Source: Schistocephalus solidus | Lineage: Eukaryota > Platyhelminthes > Cestoda > Diphyllobothriidea > Diphyllobothriidae | DNA length: 64,000 bases | NCBI GenBank assembly: GCA_017591395.1 | Contig: WEDG01004929.1 | Span: 1-64,000 of the forward strand | Reading direction: 5' to 3' | In this document: positions 1-12,486 of the stretch, piece by piece | Layout: each line of letters starts with the position of its first letter | Numbering within the stretch: the stretch's first letter is position 1 | Program-made: the position numbers and the translations under genes | The notes under the pieces: generated by a model | The model's database searches: none | What the model was told of the DNA's origin: nothing | What the model saw: only the letters and a program-made list of their open reading frames with translations

Positions 1-3000
1 GATCACGTTAGATCATTACTCAGTCAGTGGCTAAACCATGGAACTCACTTCCAAAAGAAATAATGACGTCAAATACCGGACACATGCTCAAACGACAGTT
101 AGACTATTTAATTTTTGCTAATCGATGACTCTCCCTGCAGGATTATCTTCAGCCAAACCTTTAGCTCTACTTCATGATTTCAATTTATGTGTATCGGGCT
201 ATTACACGTTTGATGTTAAATTTTTAACTGTATTTTATGTTTTCTGTATATACTTGCATTTATAATTCCGGTTATACACAGATAGGGTCAACAAAAATAC
301 ACAATATACAACCAATTTCCGAAGTCATCCATTAAAACTGTGCGTTCAGCAGACCAGACTGGATATGAGCATTTTCTCCTTTTCTGTCAGAGTGATCAAA
401 TCATAGACTGGCCACCCGAAGATGTTAAAATATTGTCGAAATGTTGAGGTCGACAACACGAAGATTTCCCAAATTAGATGTCAGGGAAGACAGGTTAGTT
501 AAGACAAGCTTTTGCTGAGGCAAACAAGGGGCTTTGCACACAGTTGTCACTAGCGGTCATCTCAGGACAGTTGTTGTTTTCGTCTCCGCTGTTGAGACTA
601 TTTGACCCCAGGGTGTCCGTTTTTTGCCTGCAGCCAATCAGTAAAATTATACACTTTGATCGTGTTCAAGCACTCCTGGGACTAGTGCCAAGGCTCGGGT
701 AGTCCCAACAGGAGCGTTAGACGGATGGTGTGAGTCAGAATCTGCACCGGCCATCAGGTGAACCGACTATCTCAACGAAGAGCGGTGAACAAAGCAGCGC
801 GTATGGGAACGGACTGACAAAGTGTCAACATCAATGGAAAGTAGAACCCTTGACAGATTTATGATCTCACTGAGCTGGAGCGATGAGGGATTTAACTTCA
901 ACCTTGAGATTCACGCCCAATGTTCACACTTATTATCGCTTTTGAACAATTGCAACCCACACGGTCTCTGTACACCACACTGAATTGTACGGTGCAAATA
1001 GGGTACCGAAAGGCTCAGGCCTATTTCCATCAATAAACCAAATTGATATAAACTGAATAAGAATAGGTTACTCCTGATTGTTTGTTTCACTCCAACACTT
1101 TAATCCTCCGATGACGTCTTAGAACTTTAACCAACCCCAAATGAAGACAAAAGGGCAGAAAACCTGTAAATTATGCTGCTTGGCAATCCAATTGCTGTCT
1201 GTATATTTTCGTTCCTGTGTACATTGTCTGATCCCTCACAAGATTGAACTTATCAAGCAGCAGATACATACTTTATATATCCTGCACGGTTTTGCAAACA
1301 AATTTCTCTGTTTGAAGTTAAAAACTTTTTGCTTTACTGTTTTTGTTACGTCTTATACCCAGTGAAAGATATCCAGCGTCATTATTTGCCAACTTGTTTT
1401 GGGAACACTCTGCACTTCTCGGATTTGTGATTTATATGCTTTTTTTACAGAGCCGCGCCTGCCTTTACTCTGTCTAGTTGCCATGTTTACACATTTCACC
1501 AGTTTAATTTTTGATTTTTATCTAATTCTAAGGCTCATGAACCCTTAAAGCCATTGCTATTTAACGGAATATTTGCGTTCAACCCTACTTGTTCATTCCA
1601 TAAATTCCCTTTCCGAAGTCTTCTGGAAGTTATGAAGCATTGTCTGAGCTAATTTTACGTGAGTTTCGAGGAAAAAACAAATAATTATCAAAATTTGTAC
1701 ACTTTTTTCACAACACAAACGCCTTTTTCTTTTAATAACACTTATGCTTAAGTCATGGGTGAGCACTCGGGCGCCCTGAGGTTATCAACCTGCACCTCAC
1801 TAGCCAAGAGCGCTCCTAAGGACCCCAAACTCTTTACCTACGAGCTATCTCAGAGACGCTCTATACAGTTTAGCTCCATCATCCATGCCAGCTCTTGTAG
1901 ATGAGTCACCGATTTTTTAGGAAACAGGGTATTGCATACCTTCGCAAATGTGAGCAGCTAAATCAAATTGATTGGTTGTTTGAGTCTCCTGTTCGTCGAG
2001 CTTTTCACCAGTAGTTTCTGTAAGTCTGTTTTGCTTTGCCGCCCGTTTTTTCAACATTTTTGGGGTCGGTCAAAAAAAGAATTTTTTAGTCTTGTTGAAT
2101 CATCAATTTATAAGATTGTTCTAGAGGCGGCCACTGAAGCAGGACAGTCTTACATGCTGTGAAAATATAACATTAGTATCGTTTTACGGCATGCTAGGTT
2201 CACTTGATGACTTCATCCAGAAGTCTCTGTGTATGTGTTGTGCGTTCTTCTGTATTCTAATACTATACCCATACAAAGTCGTCCTTCAAAATAGTATTTT
2301 GGAGCTCATTTCCTATAGTGATTATGCAGGAGGCTGTTTATTTGAAGATTAGTAGTCTGTATACCACTTTATGGCGACTTGATCATGCCCAAAATATATT
2401 CCTTTTAAAAAGAGACTGACTTGATCGTTGTTGTTGCAGCGTTTAGGCAACTTCAGTCCGTGTGGACTGGCGTTGTAAGCAGCCGTTTGATGGGCCGCTC
2501 CACAGTCGCCGTTCACTGAACATGGATCGCTTGTATTCGTAATCCGTGGAATACATTCTGAACCACTTTGTTCGAGTGGTTAATCATTCACCCCTATTCG
2601 TCTTTGTTGGGAAATTTCGTGATGGTGCCATGGTTGTCTTGATCTGTATTAACTCGGAACGTTGGAAATGCGAAAACACTGACCGTTTTCCAGTAAGTTT
2701 ACAATGCACGCACATTTCCCAAGTAAAACACGATCCTGGACAACTCAAAAAACCATGTGTTTACGGGATTTTTACCGAAACGATTTGAATGTATATACTA
2801 GGAATAGGGATCAGATTTAATTTAGGAATTTCACACAGTCCTTTATAATTTTCCCTAAGATTGGTTGTTGAGCTCGAAATATTCAAAACAAGATTTGCGG
2901 AAAATCTGCCGTTAAATGAGCGTTCAAGCGTAATTACTAGTGATTTTTACTTTTATAGAGACCCCGAAACGATCAAGTATTCCCATGAGCCCAGAAGGTC

Positions 3001-4550
3001 CATAAAACACGACTCTGTACTATATAGGCGAGCCTGCATGTTCCGTCACAACATATTCACTCTCCAAAACTACTTCTGACAATCTGCGTGCTTAAAATGC
3101 GTCCTCGGTTATGAATGTCATGCCGATCTGTAAATTGATTAATCCGCTACAAAAATACTCGCGGCAGCAGTATATGACTTCCTTTAACAACTCTAACATA
3201 ATTTTCTGCGTTAAAATCCCACAGATGATACTCATTTACCCTGCCATGGAAACCAACTATGTCCCTTATTACATTGAAAACTGACTGTAATCCCACTGCC
3301 TTCATACGATCACAAGCGGCATTGATGCAGTCATGGCTCCCACTGTGTCTCGACTCTACACTCATTGCAATCTAAAGGGTGCAATTTACTGATATCACAA
3401 AGAATTTGTCTTCGAACGAAACCATGATTGTACTAAGGGGTTGAAACCTGGGCCCTAGAAAAGCCACGAATTGGCCTGCCGCATTGGAATTTTTGCCGTC
3501 CATAATCGATGCTAACATATTGTTCGCGAACTCATTCTTACCGAAATCGAATTTTCAGCGTTCTGAACAAGTTGAATTGATATTAAAATAGCACAAGAAC
3601 CGCCTCATAAATTAATCGTTCTTTTTGACAAACCCTGTTCGACCTGTTGCCCAATACGAAAAGCAGGGACTGGCAGTAAGCCTTACTTAAACCAAAAACT
3701 CACGAGGGCGCAAATACGCCTGAATCTCTAGGTTGTATTAAAAAACAGGTTAAAAATACCTAGATCTCACGAACCTTGAGGAAGCAAACCAATAATTTCC
3801 CCTTGTAATATCTCCTCTGCTGAAGAGATGTTGAATATATTCAGGCCTACCGTCATCGAGTTAAAGCAGGTTGTCGAACATCAGCTAAGACATTTAGCTT
3901 CGTGCATGAAGCGCGGGTGCCATAATCGCCAGAAACGCAGGTTGTATCGTCAAGTTACGCGACTCTCGAGAACCAACCGATGGCAATACTTGCAAGGAAT
4001 TGCCTTTGAATCGGGGCACTCCTCTTCCTGTGGCAACGTAAGGAATCTGCCTTACGAGCATTGGGTTAAACTTAATAGAGCAGTTGTTCGGACGGTCGAA
4101 GCCGAAGGGATTTTTTGAAACAACTCACTATCAAGCCAATTACTTCGCTTTCAAGAGTAGCCCGGCACTTCTAAAATTCACATCCTTTGCTTCTATACTA
4201 CTCGTGAGTTCGTTGTCATGCCAAAGCCTAAAGCCATGAAAAACAATTTTGATGGTCTGCATGCTCCTTCCTGTCGTCACGGAAAGTGGGCAAACTGATC
4301 ATTTTGGAGACCATTCGAGAAGAAAAAAAAATGCAATATCTGGGAGGTGGTCGGTCATTGGACGGAAATCTGCATAATTGGTGGTCAGTTATTACTGAAT
4401 ATATTCGCAGAGTATTCTGTTCGCCTCCCAGATCGGAAAACTACACGGGTGCACCCTTACTCTTCACGGAAAATTACCGGACATGCTAGTTTTTAGGTGC
4501 AACTGTTCTGAAGCGATTGTAAAAAAGCACTGTTTTGACGAATTTTGGGC
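1..4550. other. Gene-poor AT-rich stretch
   Basis: I see no supported gene. Open frames are short and lack splice or family evidence. The longest is a 96-codon basic frame at 3828-4118 (+), Arg/His-rich with four Cys, preceded by a weak pyrimidine tract; I do not recognise it and it may be chance or an old exon. Confidence 0.5.
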
Positions 4551-4589
4551 TGCTCACTGCCTAGCCCTCTAAAGAGTTAGCTTACAGAT

Positions 4590-5215
4590 CCAACCACGAA
4601 AAACTGAACACTGCAGTACTGAGCGACCTTGCGCAGAGAGGATCCCACCGGCAGACCAAATGCAATCCTCACCTGGAGCAAACTGCATGACGCCGTCCAC
4701 GCCACTACCACCGATGCATTTGAAATTGCACGCCTACAAAGCCAAGAATGGTTCAATAAAGGCAACGCAGAAATCCAACGCGTATACTAAGCGTAATCAG
4801 TTTCACGAGGCTTAAACAAACAACGGTATCACCGTAAACAAAGGGCTTTATACTGGTGCCAACTTTACTTGAAATCAAGGCTGCAGCAGATGCGAAACCA
4901 CAGGTTGGCTCACAAATCAAAGCCTCTGGTGAAGTGAAGAACTCATTTGCGAATATCAGAGTAGTCTGACCCCAACCGGTGCCAAATGAGTCGCTGCTCA
5001 GGTCAGACAGAACGAACCTACTATCAGAAAAGTTGCATATTCCAGAATGTTTGGTCAAGTGCTTCCGAACCGCTTCCTTCCGTCCGCGAGAAAGCCCAAA
5101 GCGCACTCTCAAGTTGAATTCGACGGTTGATCTTACCGTTCGCAGTCCCTTTTAGGAGACAGTGAGTACTATATAGCAGATGACCGCTTGTAAGCCCTGG
5201 TTGCTGCATCGATTC
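4590..5215 (+). mobile_element. LINE fragment: linker between endonuclease and RT
   Basis: Conceptual translation on the plus strand, with several frame changes and stops, recovers landmarks of the segment between endonuclease and reverse transcriptase: QSQEWFNKGNAEIQ, then TKRNQFHEA, then QLYLKSRLQQMRNHRLAHKS, then LLRSDRTNLLSEK. They align in order with the same segment of the better-preserved LINE at 22-27 kb (QDWFDDNDADI, AEKNRLHKAY, LLSSDGTTRLTEK). The sequence differs enough to be another subfamily. The fragment is dead. Its matching endonuclease piece lies next to it in opposite orientation. Confidence 0.65.
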
Positions 5216-5329
5216 CAGTAAGTGTATGAATGTAGTGACGTTCTATTTCAGGATAAATGTTGACTCCAGCACTGTATTGATGAATCAAACGGTGCATCGA
5301 GACCACTGCTCACCTCCACAGACGAAAAG

Positions 5330-6040
5330 GCAACCGATAAGTCTATGACTATCATCAGTCTTTTTCAGACTGTATTCCTGCCAGAATATTGGCTCACATT
5401 CTCCTCAATTACCTGACTGCACACTCGTACTTGACTGTTAGTGGAGTCACCATGTCCAGCCCGGCAATTCCAGTCCCCAGCAACAATTAACAGATCGTGG
5501 TGCGGGAGTCTTTCAACTAACGCTTGCAGTTGCGATTAAAACGTCTCTTTATCGCGCTGTTCGGCAGCGGAAGTTGGTGCGTACACGGAGACTATATGTT
5601 TTTGAAGTGAACTTTCAGTCGCACATAGGCCATCCGTTCATTGACTGGTTCCCAAGCAAGCTGTGCACGGTTCGCTTGTTGCGAGAGGGCAATTGCTACA
5701 CCATGTCTACCAGAAAAATCGCGAGGGCCACTGTGGTACAGGGTGAAGTGTGAGTTGGTTCCCGGGATCTTTATTTCCAGAGAGCCTGAGGTATTCGAAT
5801 TTCTGACAGGCAGCACACATCTAAGTTTTACTGATAAAGGCTGTGCACTGTCAGAATTTTGATGCCAGGGTCCAGGAACGTTCGCATATTCCAACATCCA
5901 ATACCAAGGGTCCGATTCCGATTGAGTAGTCCAGCTCGCATACTATTCGCCAGCACCACTGGACTAGTGTTGCGGAGCGCGTCGGTTCCCACAGACGCCG
6001 TAGCATGGATCGTAGTACTATATTCGGACATATTTTAATG
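5330..6040 (-). mobile_element. LINE fragment: endonuclease domain remnant
   Basis: Minus-strand translation gives an apurinic-endonuclease-like LINE N-terminus in two frames: an opening GIGCWNMRTFLDPGIKIL, a central GRHGVAIALSQQANRAQLAW and RMAYVRLKVH. Then the frame breaks, and the GDWN-type catalytic motif is not intact. It is a pseudogene fragment. It faces away from the 4590-5215 piece, so the element was inverted or two copies recombined. Confidence 0.6.
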
Positions 6041-7730
6041 AGGTGTCTTGGGGATTGTGAGTACGGGTAGGTCCCCAACAGCCGCTCGGATTGTTTTTTC
6101 GAGGTTGTCTCCTCTAGCGCTTTGGATTAAGAGCCTACCCACAAGGCAGCGGGGGCGATCAAACTTATTTAATGGCGGTTCACACTCACCATGTCACAGT
6201 ATCGTCATCGGGCTTTGGGGCTTTTTTTAAGGCTTTTGGTGTCAGACCTCATCCCGTCGCACCCTGGTAGCACTCGTTGCTGGTCGGCGACTGCTTATTC
6301 GCCAGACGCGAGTCTGCTTATTTCTCAGCTAACCTTCACTGAAGGCCTTTCCACTATCCGCCATGTGTGGACGCGCCGGATAGCCAGGAGTAATCAATCG
6401 TACCGAGTCGGGAACTTCGACCCACCCTCTTCTCTAGTGACGGAGACTGGATACCGAATCTCCGAAACCATTCGACAAAGGATTATGGGACAACGGCAGT
6501 TAAGTACCTACAGTATTCATACCTACTCCACATGCACAAGGTATCATTCACAATTATATGATAACTGATCGGGCTTTTGTGATGAGGCTGATCATGGTGG
6601 CGAATTTGGATTCCCGAAGATGCAGGCACATGGTCATCAGTTGTTCGCTGGTGCCCTGCGATAGACGGGGCAGTCGTCCCCACCAACCATGTATTGAGAA
6701 GAACGGACTCCGGGTACTAATGGCGTGAAATTGGCTGCCACGCTCAGCGTATTTACAAGGCTGAACAATTTGTAACGTCGTGAGAATGAATGGTGGGCGT
6801 CTGTCGAAACAAATTTTTTAAGGTGCTCTGCCGCTACCGTTCGTTATCAAGGCGGCAAAAATGACGTTAAAAAGGCACCTAGGATAACTCACCGAAATCC
6901 ATTGGGGTAAATCAAGACAGCCGGAAGCCTTACGCGGGGTTGGCAAACTGGGAAATCTGTTGTTAAATCGTGAGAATCAACGTCCAAAGCCAATGACATA
7001 CAAGCAGCTGAGATGAAAGGCAGACATGCGAATCGGAATCTCCTAGAAACAATCTTTACCAATATGCCCTCACTGCCAGTACGCCGTCAGGACTCACATT
7101 GGGCATATTCGCGTGTGTTGCATCACTGCTAGCAGAAACAGCAGCAGCTATTGTTCGCTCGATGAAAAACGCAGATGCCGCTAATTATTCCGCGCCGGCC
7201 TAAATTTTGAACACACAGAATCGCATCCTGGTTAGACATCTGTCGGTGATTAAACTATTCAAACTCCTGAACCTACGCAAACCCAACTCATGTACCTACC
7301 AAACAACTATGAGGTTGCATGGACTTGCCTATCCTGGGGCGTCGGGGCTCTCAATGTGAAATCCGGTGTGTAGAGCGTTTGGTGTAACAGCTATGAAATC
7401 TGGACCCAAGCGCACTCCTTGATACAACTGCACTCATGAACCTGCGGCACCTCTTTGACAGCCAACTAAACTATCCACCCGCAGTTAATGTTTCCGGTAC
7501 GCTTAAAACAGCTGTTACACCATTCAGATCAACCTCAAATTTTAGCACTTCAAACTAGTGATAACATCTCCATCTACCCTTTAACCCAGTCTACCAGATC
7601 TCCATGTGCAGTCGAAACCATAAGCTCAGTGTAATTAAGATGGCTGTTGTACATTGCTGTGCGCGAATTACTTGGCGCCTGCCTACTTTGAGACAACGCT
7701 AGAAAACTCAAAGGGCCATTTCTCACTTAC
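6041..7730. other. Stretch without recognisable gene
   Basis: There are open frames up to 125 codons at 6191-6568 (+), but without family motifs or convincing splice context. I see no RNA gene and no tandem repeat. Confidence 0.4.
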
Positions 7731-7900
7731 TTGTCGTATGGAGCCAGGCTGATAGAGCATGCGCCTCCGGACACAAGTGAGAACATTAGTTCCGATAAAA
7801 AACCGAGCCCGGCGTGGTAGGTTGATAACGGTTAATAGTTCGGAAATATTGAAGATGTCATATTCGGTCAACGTACGTTTTAAATTATCTATCATCCGGC
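7731..7900 (-). CDS. Candidate exon of unrecognised gene (downstream of 8603-8768)
   Basis: On the minus strand a pyrimidine-rich acceptor ending TTCGCAG precedes position 7900, and a consensus donor CAA|GTAAGT follows 7731. The 170-nt interval is 2 nt plus 56 open codons, reading RMIDNLKRTLTEYDIFNISE and ending RMLYQPGSIRQ in phase 0. It needs one preceding base, exactly what the 8603-8768 exon supplies (G|GC = Gly). The mixed hydrophobic/basic composition looks protein-like. I do not recognise a family, and no following exon is evident below 7731. It could be an old mobile-element ORF or chance. Confidence 0.35.
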
Positions 7901-8602
7901 CTGCGAAGTGATATACTTCATGGTAGGACAGGGGAAAACGAAAAACACCCAATGAACAAGGCTGATAGGGAAACAAAGGGTTGAGGGTGTCTAGACACGT
8001 CAAAATAAGCGGAAGGAATTAGTGTAGTTCTGCCACGGGCAATTGGAGGGTGTCAATTAGTTGCGTTTTGTCTCGTCGCTGTTACGTACACGACGTGGTA
8101 GGATGTGAACAAGAACTTTCTAGGAATGGCCTTCCCGTCTCCTCTAGTTTTTGTCGGTAATACCGCCCGTTCATCCATTGTTGATCGAGGTGCGGCGTTA
8201 CCTGGGAGGAGGACCGTGAGACACAGCCCCGAGACAAAACCAAACGTGATTAGTTACTGTTGCAATCGAATTACATTGCTTAGTGCCAAACCTGAGTCCC
8301 TTATAATTATGGAACATGTCAGACCGGATCACAAACCGTAGCCAGCTAATTCAAACGTTGAAGTTTCCCTACAACCATCCAACTCACTAGTTTATGGTGC
8401 CGAACGGCGACGGGTGAACCTTTATTCCAGGGCAGAAATCTTTGCTGGGACGTAACATCGCTGGGGTTCGTGGTCTTTTACTAAGAAATATATTTTCCAG
8501 ATTAAGGTCCAAAGTCGCGTGAAAGCATTGTCGCCATACCGATCCCGGAATGGAGTGTTCGCTTACTTTGTAGCCAGTCCTAACTGAGGGTTGTTCCTTT
8601 AC

Positions 8603-8768
8603 CCGCTACATGTTGACGCACCATGTAACCCACTTTTAAGCCAACGGGTGGGCACCGTCTTCTAGTGCTTCCTGGTTTTTCCAAGATTGCATTTGCTGAC
8701 ACCAACCGAATCTGCACTATCGGTGGACTGCCCAATAAATGACTTTGAAGGGCAAAACCTCGTGTCAC
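8603..8768 (-). CDS. Candidate exon of unrecognised gene
   Basis: A minus-strand exon of 166 nt lies between acceptor GAGCCACAG|GTG (upstream edge 8768) and donor GCGG|GTAAAG (after 8603). It starts in phase 0 and ends in phase 1, with 55 open codons including LLGSPPIVQIRLVSANAILE and VGLKVGYMVRQHVA. It joins in frame to 7731-7900. The upstream edge is only about 320 bp from the CASC3 5' exon on the other strand, so any earlier exon or promoter would overlap CASC3 or share its upstream region. Product unknown. Confidence 0.35.
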
Positions 8769-9091
8769 CTGTGGCTCATACGTCTTTCAGGATGTAGACA
8801 GCAATGTTTGTAATACATACATAAGTGCATCTTCGAGGATTCATAGTGTCATCCCCAACCCTTCCACAGGCCTAGCGCGATATCTAGTTAAACGTGCTAA
8901 GTAAAATGGCTGTATCGCAACCGAGTTTTCCTCTCCCCCGTGCGCATGTCTTCGAGACCTTTCTTCCACCTCACTATGTCACTTTTGGTCCCTTCTTGCA
9001 CACCTCATGGCTTCTTGTAGGCTTAAAATAGGATCAAACTTGCACTTCGTGGTAGTAGCCTAATGCCTTAATACTTTCCCTTTCATTTCAG

Positions 9092-9132
9092 CACCAAAGT
9101 GAATAACCATCACAAACCTTCCTTTCTCAAAC
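9092..9132 (+). other. CASC3: 5' leader of the CASC3 exon after a splice acceptor
   Basis: A pyrimidine-rich acceptor, CCCTTTCATTTCAG, ends at 9091, so the CASC3 coding exon begins at 9092 with a 41-nt leader before the ATG at 9133. The upstream partner could be a cis 5' UTR exon or a trans-spliced leader; flatworms use both, and the sequence alone does not decide. Confidence 0.55.
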
Positions 9133-12100
9133 ATGATTAGCTGCGATAGCAAGGTTCAACCACCAGCTGAGCCGAAACCCCCAAATTCCGTCGAAAGCGA
9201 GCCCTCAAATTGTGGGGATTCAAAAAAAGACGCGGAGGACATTGTTCCTCCGTACTCCAAGGAAGTAAAATCAGGCGACTGTCAAAGCGACGACGCAGGC
9301 AACGACCCTACTGTCTGCCCGCCTGAGGCAAAAAATGATGAAAAGGGTCAAAACATTGCAGCGGAAAACGAAACAATTGTTTCACATAAGTCGTTAAATT
9401 TGGATTCCGATGAGCCCATCCCCCGCCAAATCTGCTGAAACCGAGCGCAAGGAAGCCGCAGCTGACTCGGTTGATGTTTCGGCCGAACCAGAGGTGCCTC
9501 GGGCTAAAACAGAATCAAGAGACGACAACAATGCCTCTGAGGTCTTTGGCAGTAATACTCAACCAAACTCGCCTCTCGGATCGCAGTCTAAGCCCCAACC
9601 TGACGGTACTGCTGTGATCGAGGCCGCTACGATAGATTCCTCTCCCCAGAAGACCCTGCCCGAAGTCAAGGACAAGAGCGCGGCTAAAGTAGCAAGCGAT
9701 GCAAGTTCTCCACCTCTCTCCGTCCAAGACGATTTTGAAGGATCTGATGACGATTCCTTTTCTGACGATGATGAGGACATCCACGTGGGACGTCTACGCC
9801 GAAGATCCAGTGTGTCCGAAGAAGAGGAGGAAGTAGACGAATATGAAGATGATTTTACGGACGAGGGTGATTATAGTGAAGAGGAGACTATGGAGGACGA
9901 GTTTGAGGATGAAGAGGAGGAAGGCCAGGGGGGAGCGTTGAGCGAATTAGATGAGCAGGCAAAGATTGATGATGAAAAAGTTCAGGATGATTCTGATCAG
10001 TCCATAAAGCAAAAGGATATGGACTTATCGCCCCCAGCTCATACAGTCACGTTTTCGGCTGCCATTGATGCGGCAGAGAAGGAAGGACGCATAGTTGATG
10101 AGAACAAGCCGGAAGCAAGAGAACAGGGGGCGATAGAGGAGGAGAAGGAAGAGGAAAATAAAAAGAACCCAGCTTACGTTCCTCGTTCAGGTGCCTACTA
10201 TATGCATGACGTACGTAATGATGGCTCCGCATCCGACGAAGAAGGGAATGCTGCTCAAAACACCACCAAGCGAGTTGATCGCCGTCCAGGCATCATGGCT
10301 GACCGATGGCAACATGACCGGTTCGACGCTCGCCTACAAGCTCCACCAACGGAAGAAGAGCTCATCTATCGGTACGGATACAATATTCGCAAGCATGGCT
10401 TCGATGAAGTGCCTGACACGAAGCCTGCAACAGAGGCGACTACCAGTGACGCGCCAGACACTAAAACTGGCTGTTCGAAGCTGGGAACATCTCGGTCTGG
10501 TCGCACGCCCCGAAAGACGGTGTCGAGGGGCGGTACAGCGAGATCTTCGGGTTCTGGTGGACACAAGAACGTCCCAGTGGATTCTACTCCGACAGATGTC
10601 ATGCAAGCGCCCGCAGAGCAACGGTCTAAAGTAGCCTCACGTGAAACTGAAACTACAAGGAATCGAGGTGTCCGTGAAGGAACCCGATCCGATCGTGGCA
10701 AAGATCTGGATGTTTATCCCTCGGCTCCTCGAAGTGGTAATTTGCGTGCGAGCTTCACACGTTCTAGTACTGCTGAGGATGGCTGCCAAGTGCAGGTTGC
10801 CACTAATAATCAAAGAACACGCACTAGGCAAATGGACAATTACGAAGACCGTTCTGCTCCACGCTACAATTGGGGTGCAGTTTCTCATCGTGAGAAGCGG
10901 TCCGGAGAACAGTACGACGGAAACGATGTTAACCATACCGCTTTAAGGGATGAAACTTGCCGCGGACCAGTTGACGGATCCACGTATTACAGGACACCCC
11001 CGGGTAGCGAGCGGCGTCAAAATCGGCGGCGTAGCCAACGGTACGACGATGCGTCCCATCAAAAACGCAGATGATAGGCGCTTAAATCACGACACTACTT
11101 ACCGTGCTTATCCCAACAACAATCGGGCTGTAGGTCCCTTGCGGTATCAAAACTATCCTGGGCGTTATAGCAGTGGTGAGGATGTTAACCCTAAAGATCG
11201 TGGTAGTGCTATTGCCCAGAGCTCGAGCAACCGGCATCTGGGCTATTACGATGACTACAATGCTCCTCCTCCGAGTCAGCACCGAACCTCCGATCTTCGG
11301 TGTGACCTGCGCTATGAGCAACGAAACCAAACCTCCGCCAACTTCCGTAATGAGCCAGATGATTCTCAAGGCCATTCCGGCAGACGGTTTAATCAGTCGG
11401 CCAAATTCGGTGACGAAATTCGCCATGGCTCAGGCTACCGACAGGATCGCCACCAGCCCCTAGCCCAGGCGTCTAGAGGAGATGGTCAGCCTTCTGATGA
11501 CTCTTACAACCGCAAGCCAGGCTACCGGCCTGGTAGGTATGGGTCACGCAGCCAGCCGTCCGAAGTCAAAAAATCACACCACAATGAAAATTCCGACAGA
11601 GATAATGATCGTGGGTTTGATTACCGATCTGAGCGCTATCAACCTCGCATCGTGGCATCTGAAGTAATAGGGTCGTCACAAGCCTCGGGCAGGATTGGAC
11701 ATCAAGATAGAAATGCAGGACGTGTCGCTGGACGCCATTCGAGTAACCAAAGCTCAGACCTTCCTTCGAACCACCGTTTCCAGCATGGACGTACCGAAGA
11801 ACAACTGCAGGCTCCAACACAAAGAGCAAAGCGGTACTCTACAATCCGTCAAACTCCTAAGTCCAGTGGACCTGGTGGTCAGGATTTAGAGCCAAGTGAG
11901 TCTCACCGCCCTCCCCAGACTTCCTCATCTCCCACCGACCGAATGCCTCCCCTTGCACAGAAGACAGTCTTGCCCGAGCCTCAATCAACTGCCACCACCA
12001 GCCCATCAAAACCCACGGTAAGATCAACACCAACTCCCGATAGTACACTGACTACGGAAAAGGCCTCCAACTCTACATCGAAACCGCCACCTACATCACC

Positions 12101-12486
12101 TGCTGCCTCTAAGGACGTGCATCTCTTGACCAGTTCCATGAATGCGGTGAGGTTAGGACAGCCCAACCATTCAATAACTTACTCACCGGTTGGCCTCGGT
12201 GGCTCCTTCCCCGCCCCCGCAGGTGCCCAGTTCTCTGCCGGCGATCCCGAGATACCGCCGCTTGATTACTATAGGTCCATTGACCCTGCACTCGTGGCCG
12301 CGGTTCTCAATCAGCAGCACGCCCTGGCTCAGGCCGTTAATAATGCCGCTATGAATCGTGGTCCAACGCTCACTCCACCGCACTCACTACCTGCCCAGCC
12401 TGCTCCTCCCTCCACCATGGGTGGCTTTCCGATGTCGCCCGCGGGCGATGCCTACTACGGTGTTGCCACAATGCCGGTCGATGCAC
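9133..12486 (+). CDS. CASC3: CASC3 / Barentsz, exon junction complex core component (long exon, two frame breaks)
   Basis: CASC3 (MLN51/Barentsz) stabilises eIF4A3 on spliced mRNA as part of the exon junction complex. The diagnostic SELOR core is present: NPAYVPRSGAYYMHD (about 10168-10212), then a basic stretch, DRWQHDRFD (about 10303) and EELIYRYGYNIRKHG (about 10357-10400). A second family signature, RAKRYSTIRQ (about 11824-11853), matches the RAKRYS motif of animal CASC3. The N-terminus is acidic with Glu/Asp runs, the middle is Arg/Ser/Tyr-rich and the C-terminus is Pro-rich. The frame moves at about 9420-9424 (run of five C) and 11061-11065 (run of five A); one base too many in each explains both. 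The exon ends at donor GCAC|GTGAGT and continues at 16560. The joined product would be about 1,185 residues, longer than the roughly 700 of human CASC3. Whether the breaks are assembly errors or real cannot be decided here. Confidence 0.9.

Noticed and set aside
10191..10946. Overlapping frames of 95-147 codons on both strands within CASC3
   Set aside because: They are shadows of the biased Arg/Asp/Ser-rich CASC3 coding sequence; only the SELOR-bearing frame has family motifs.
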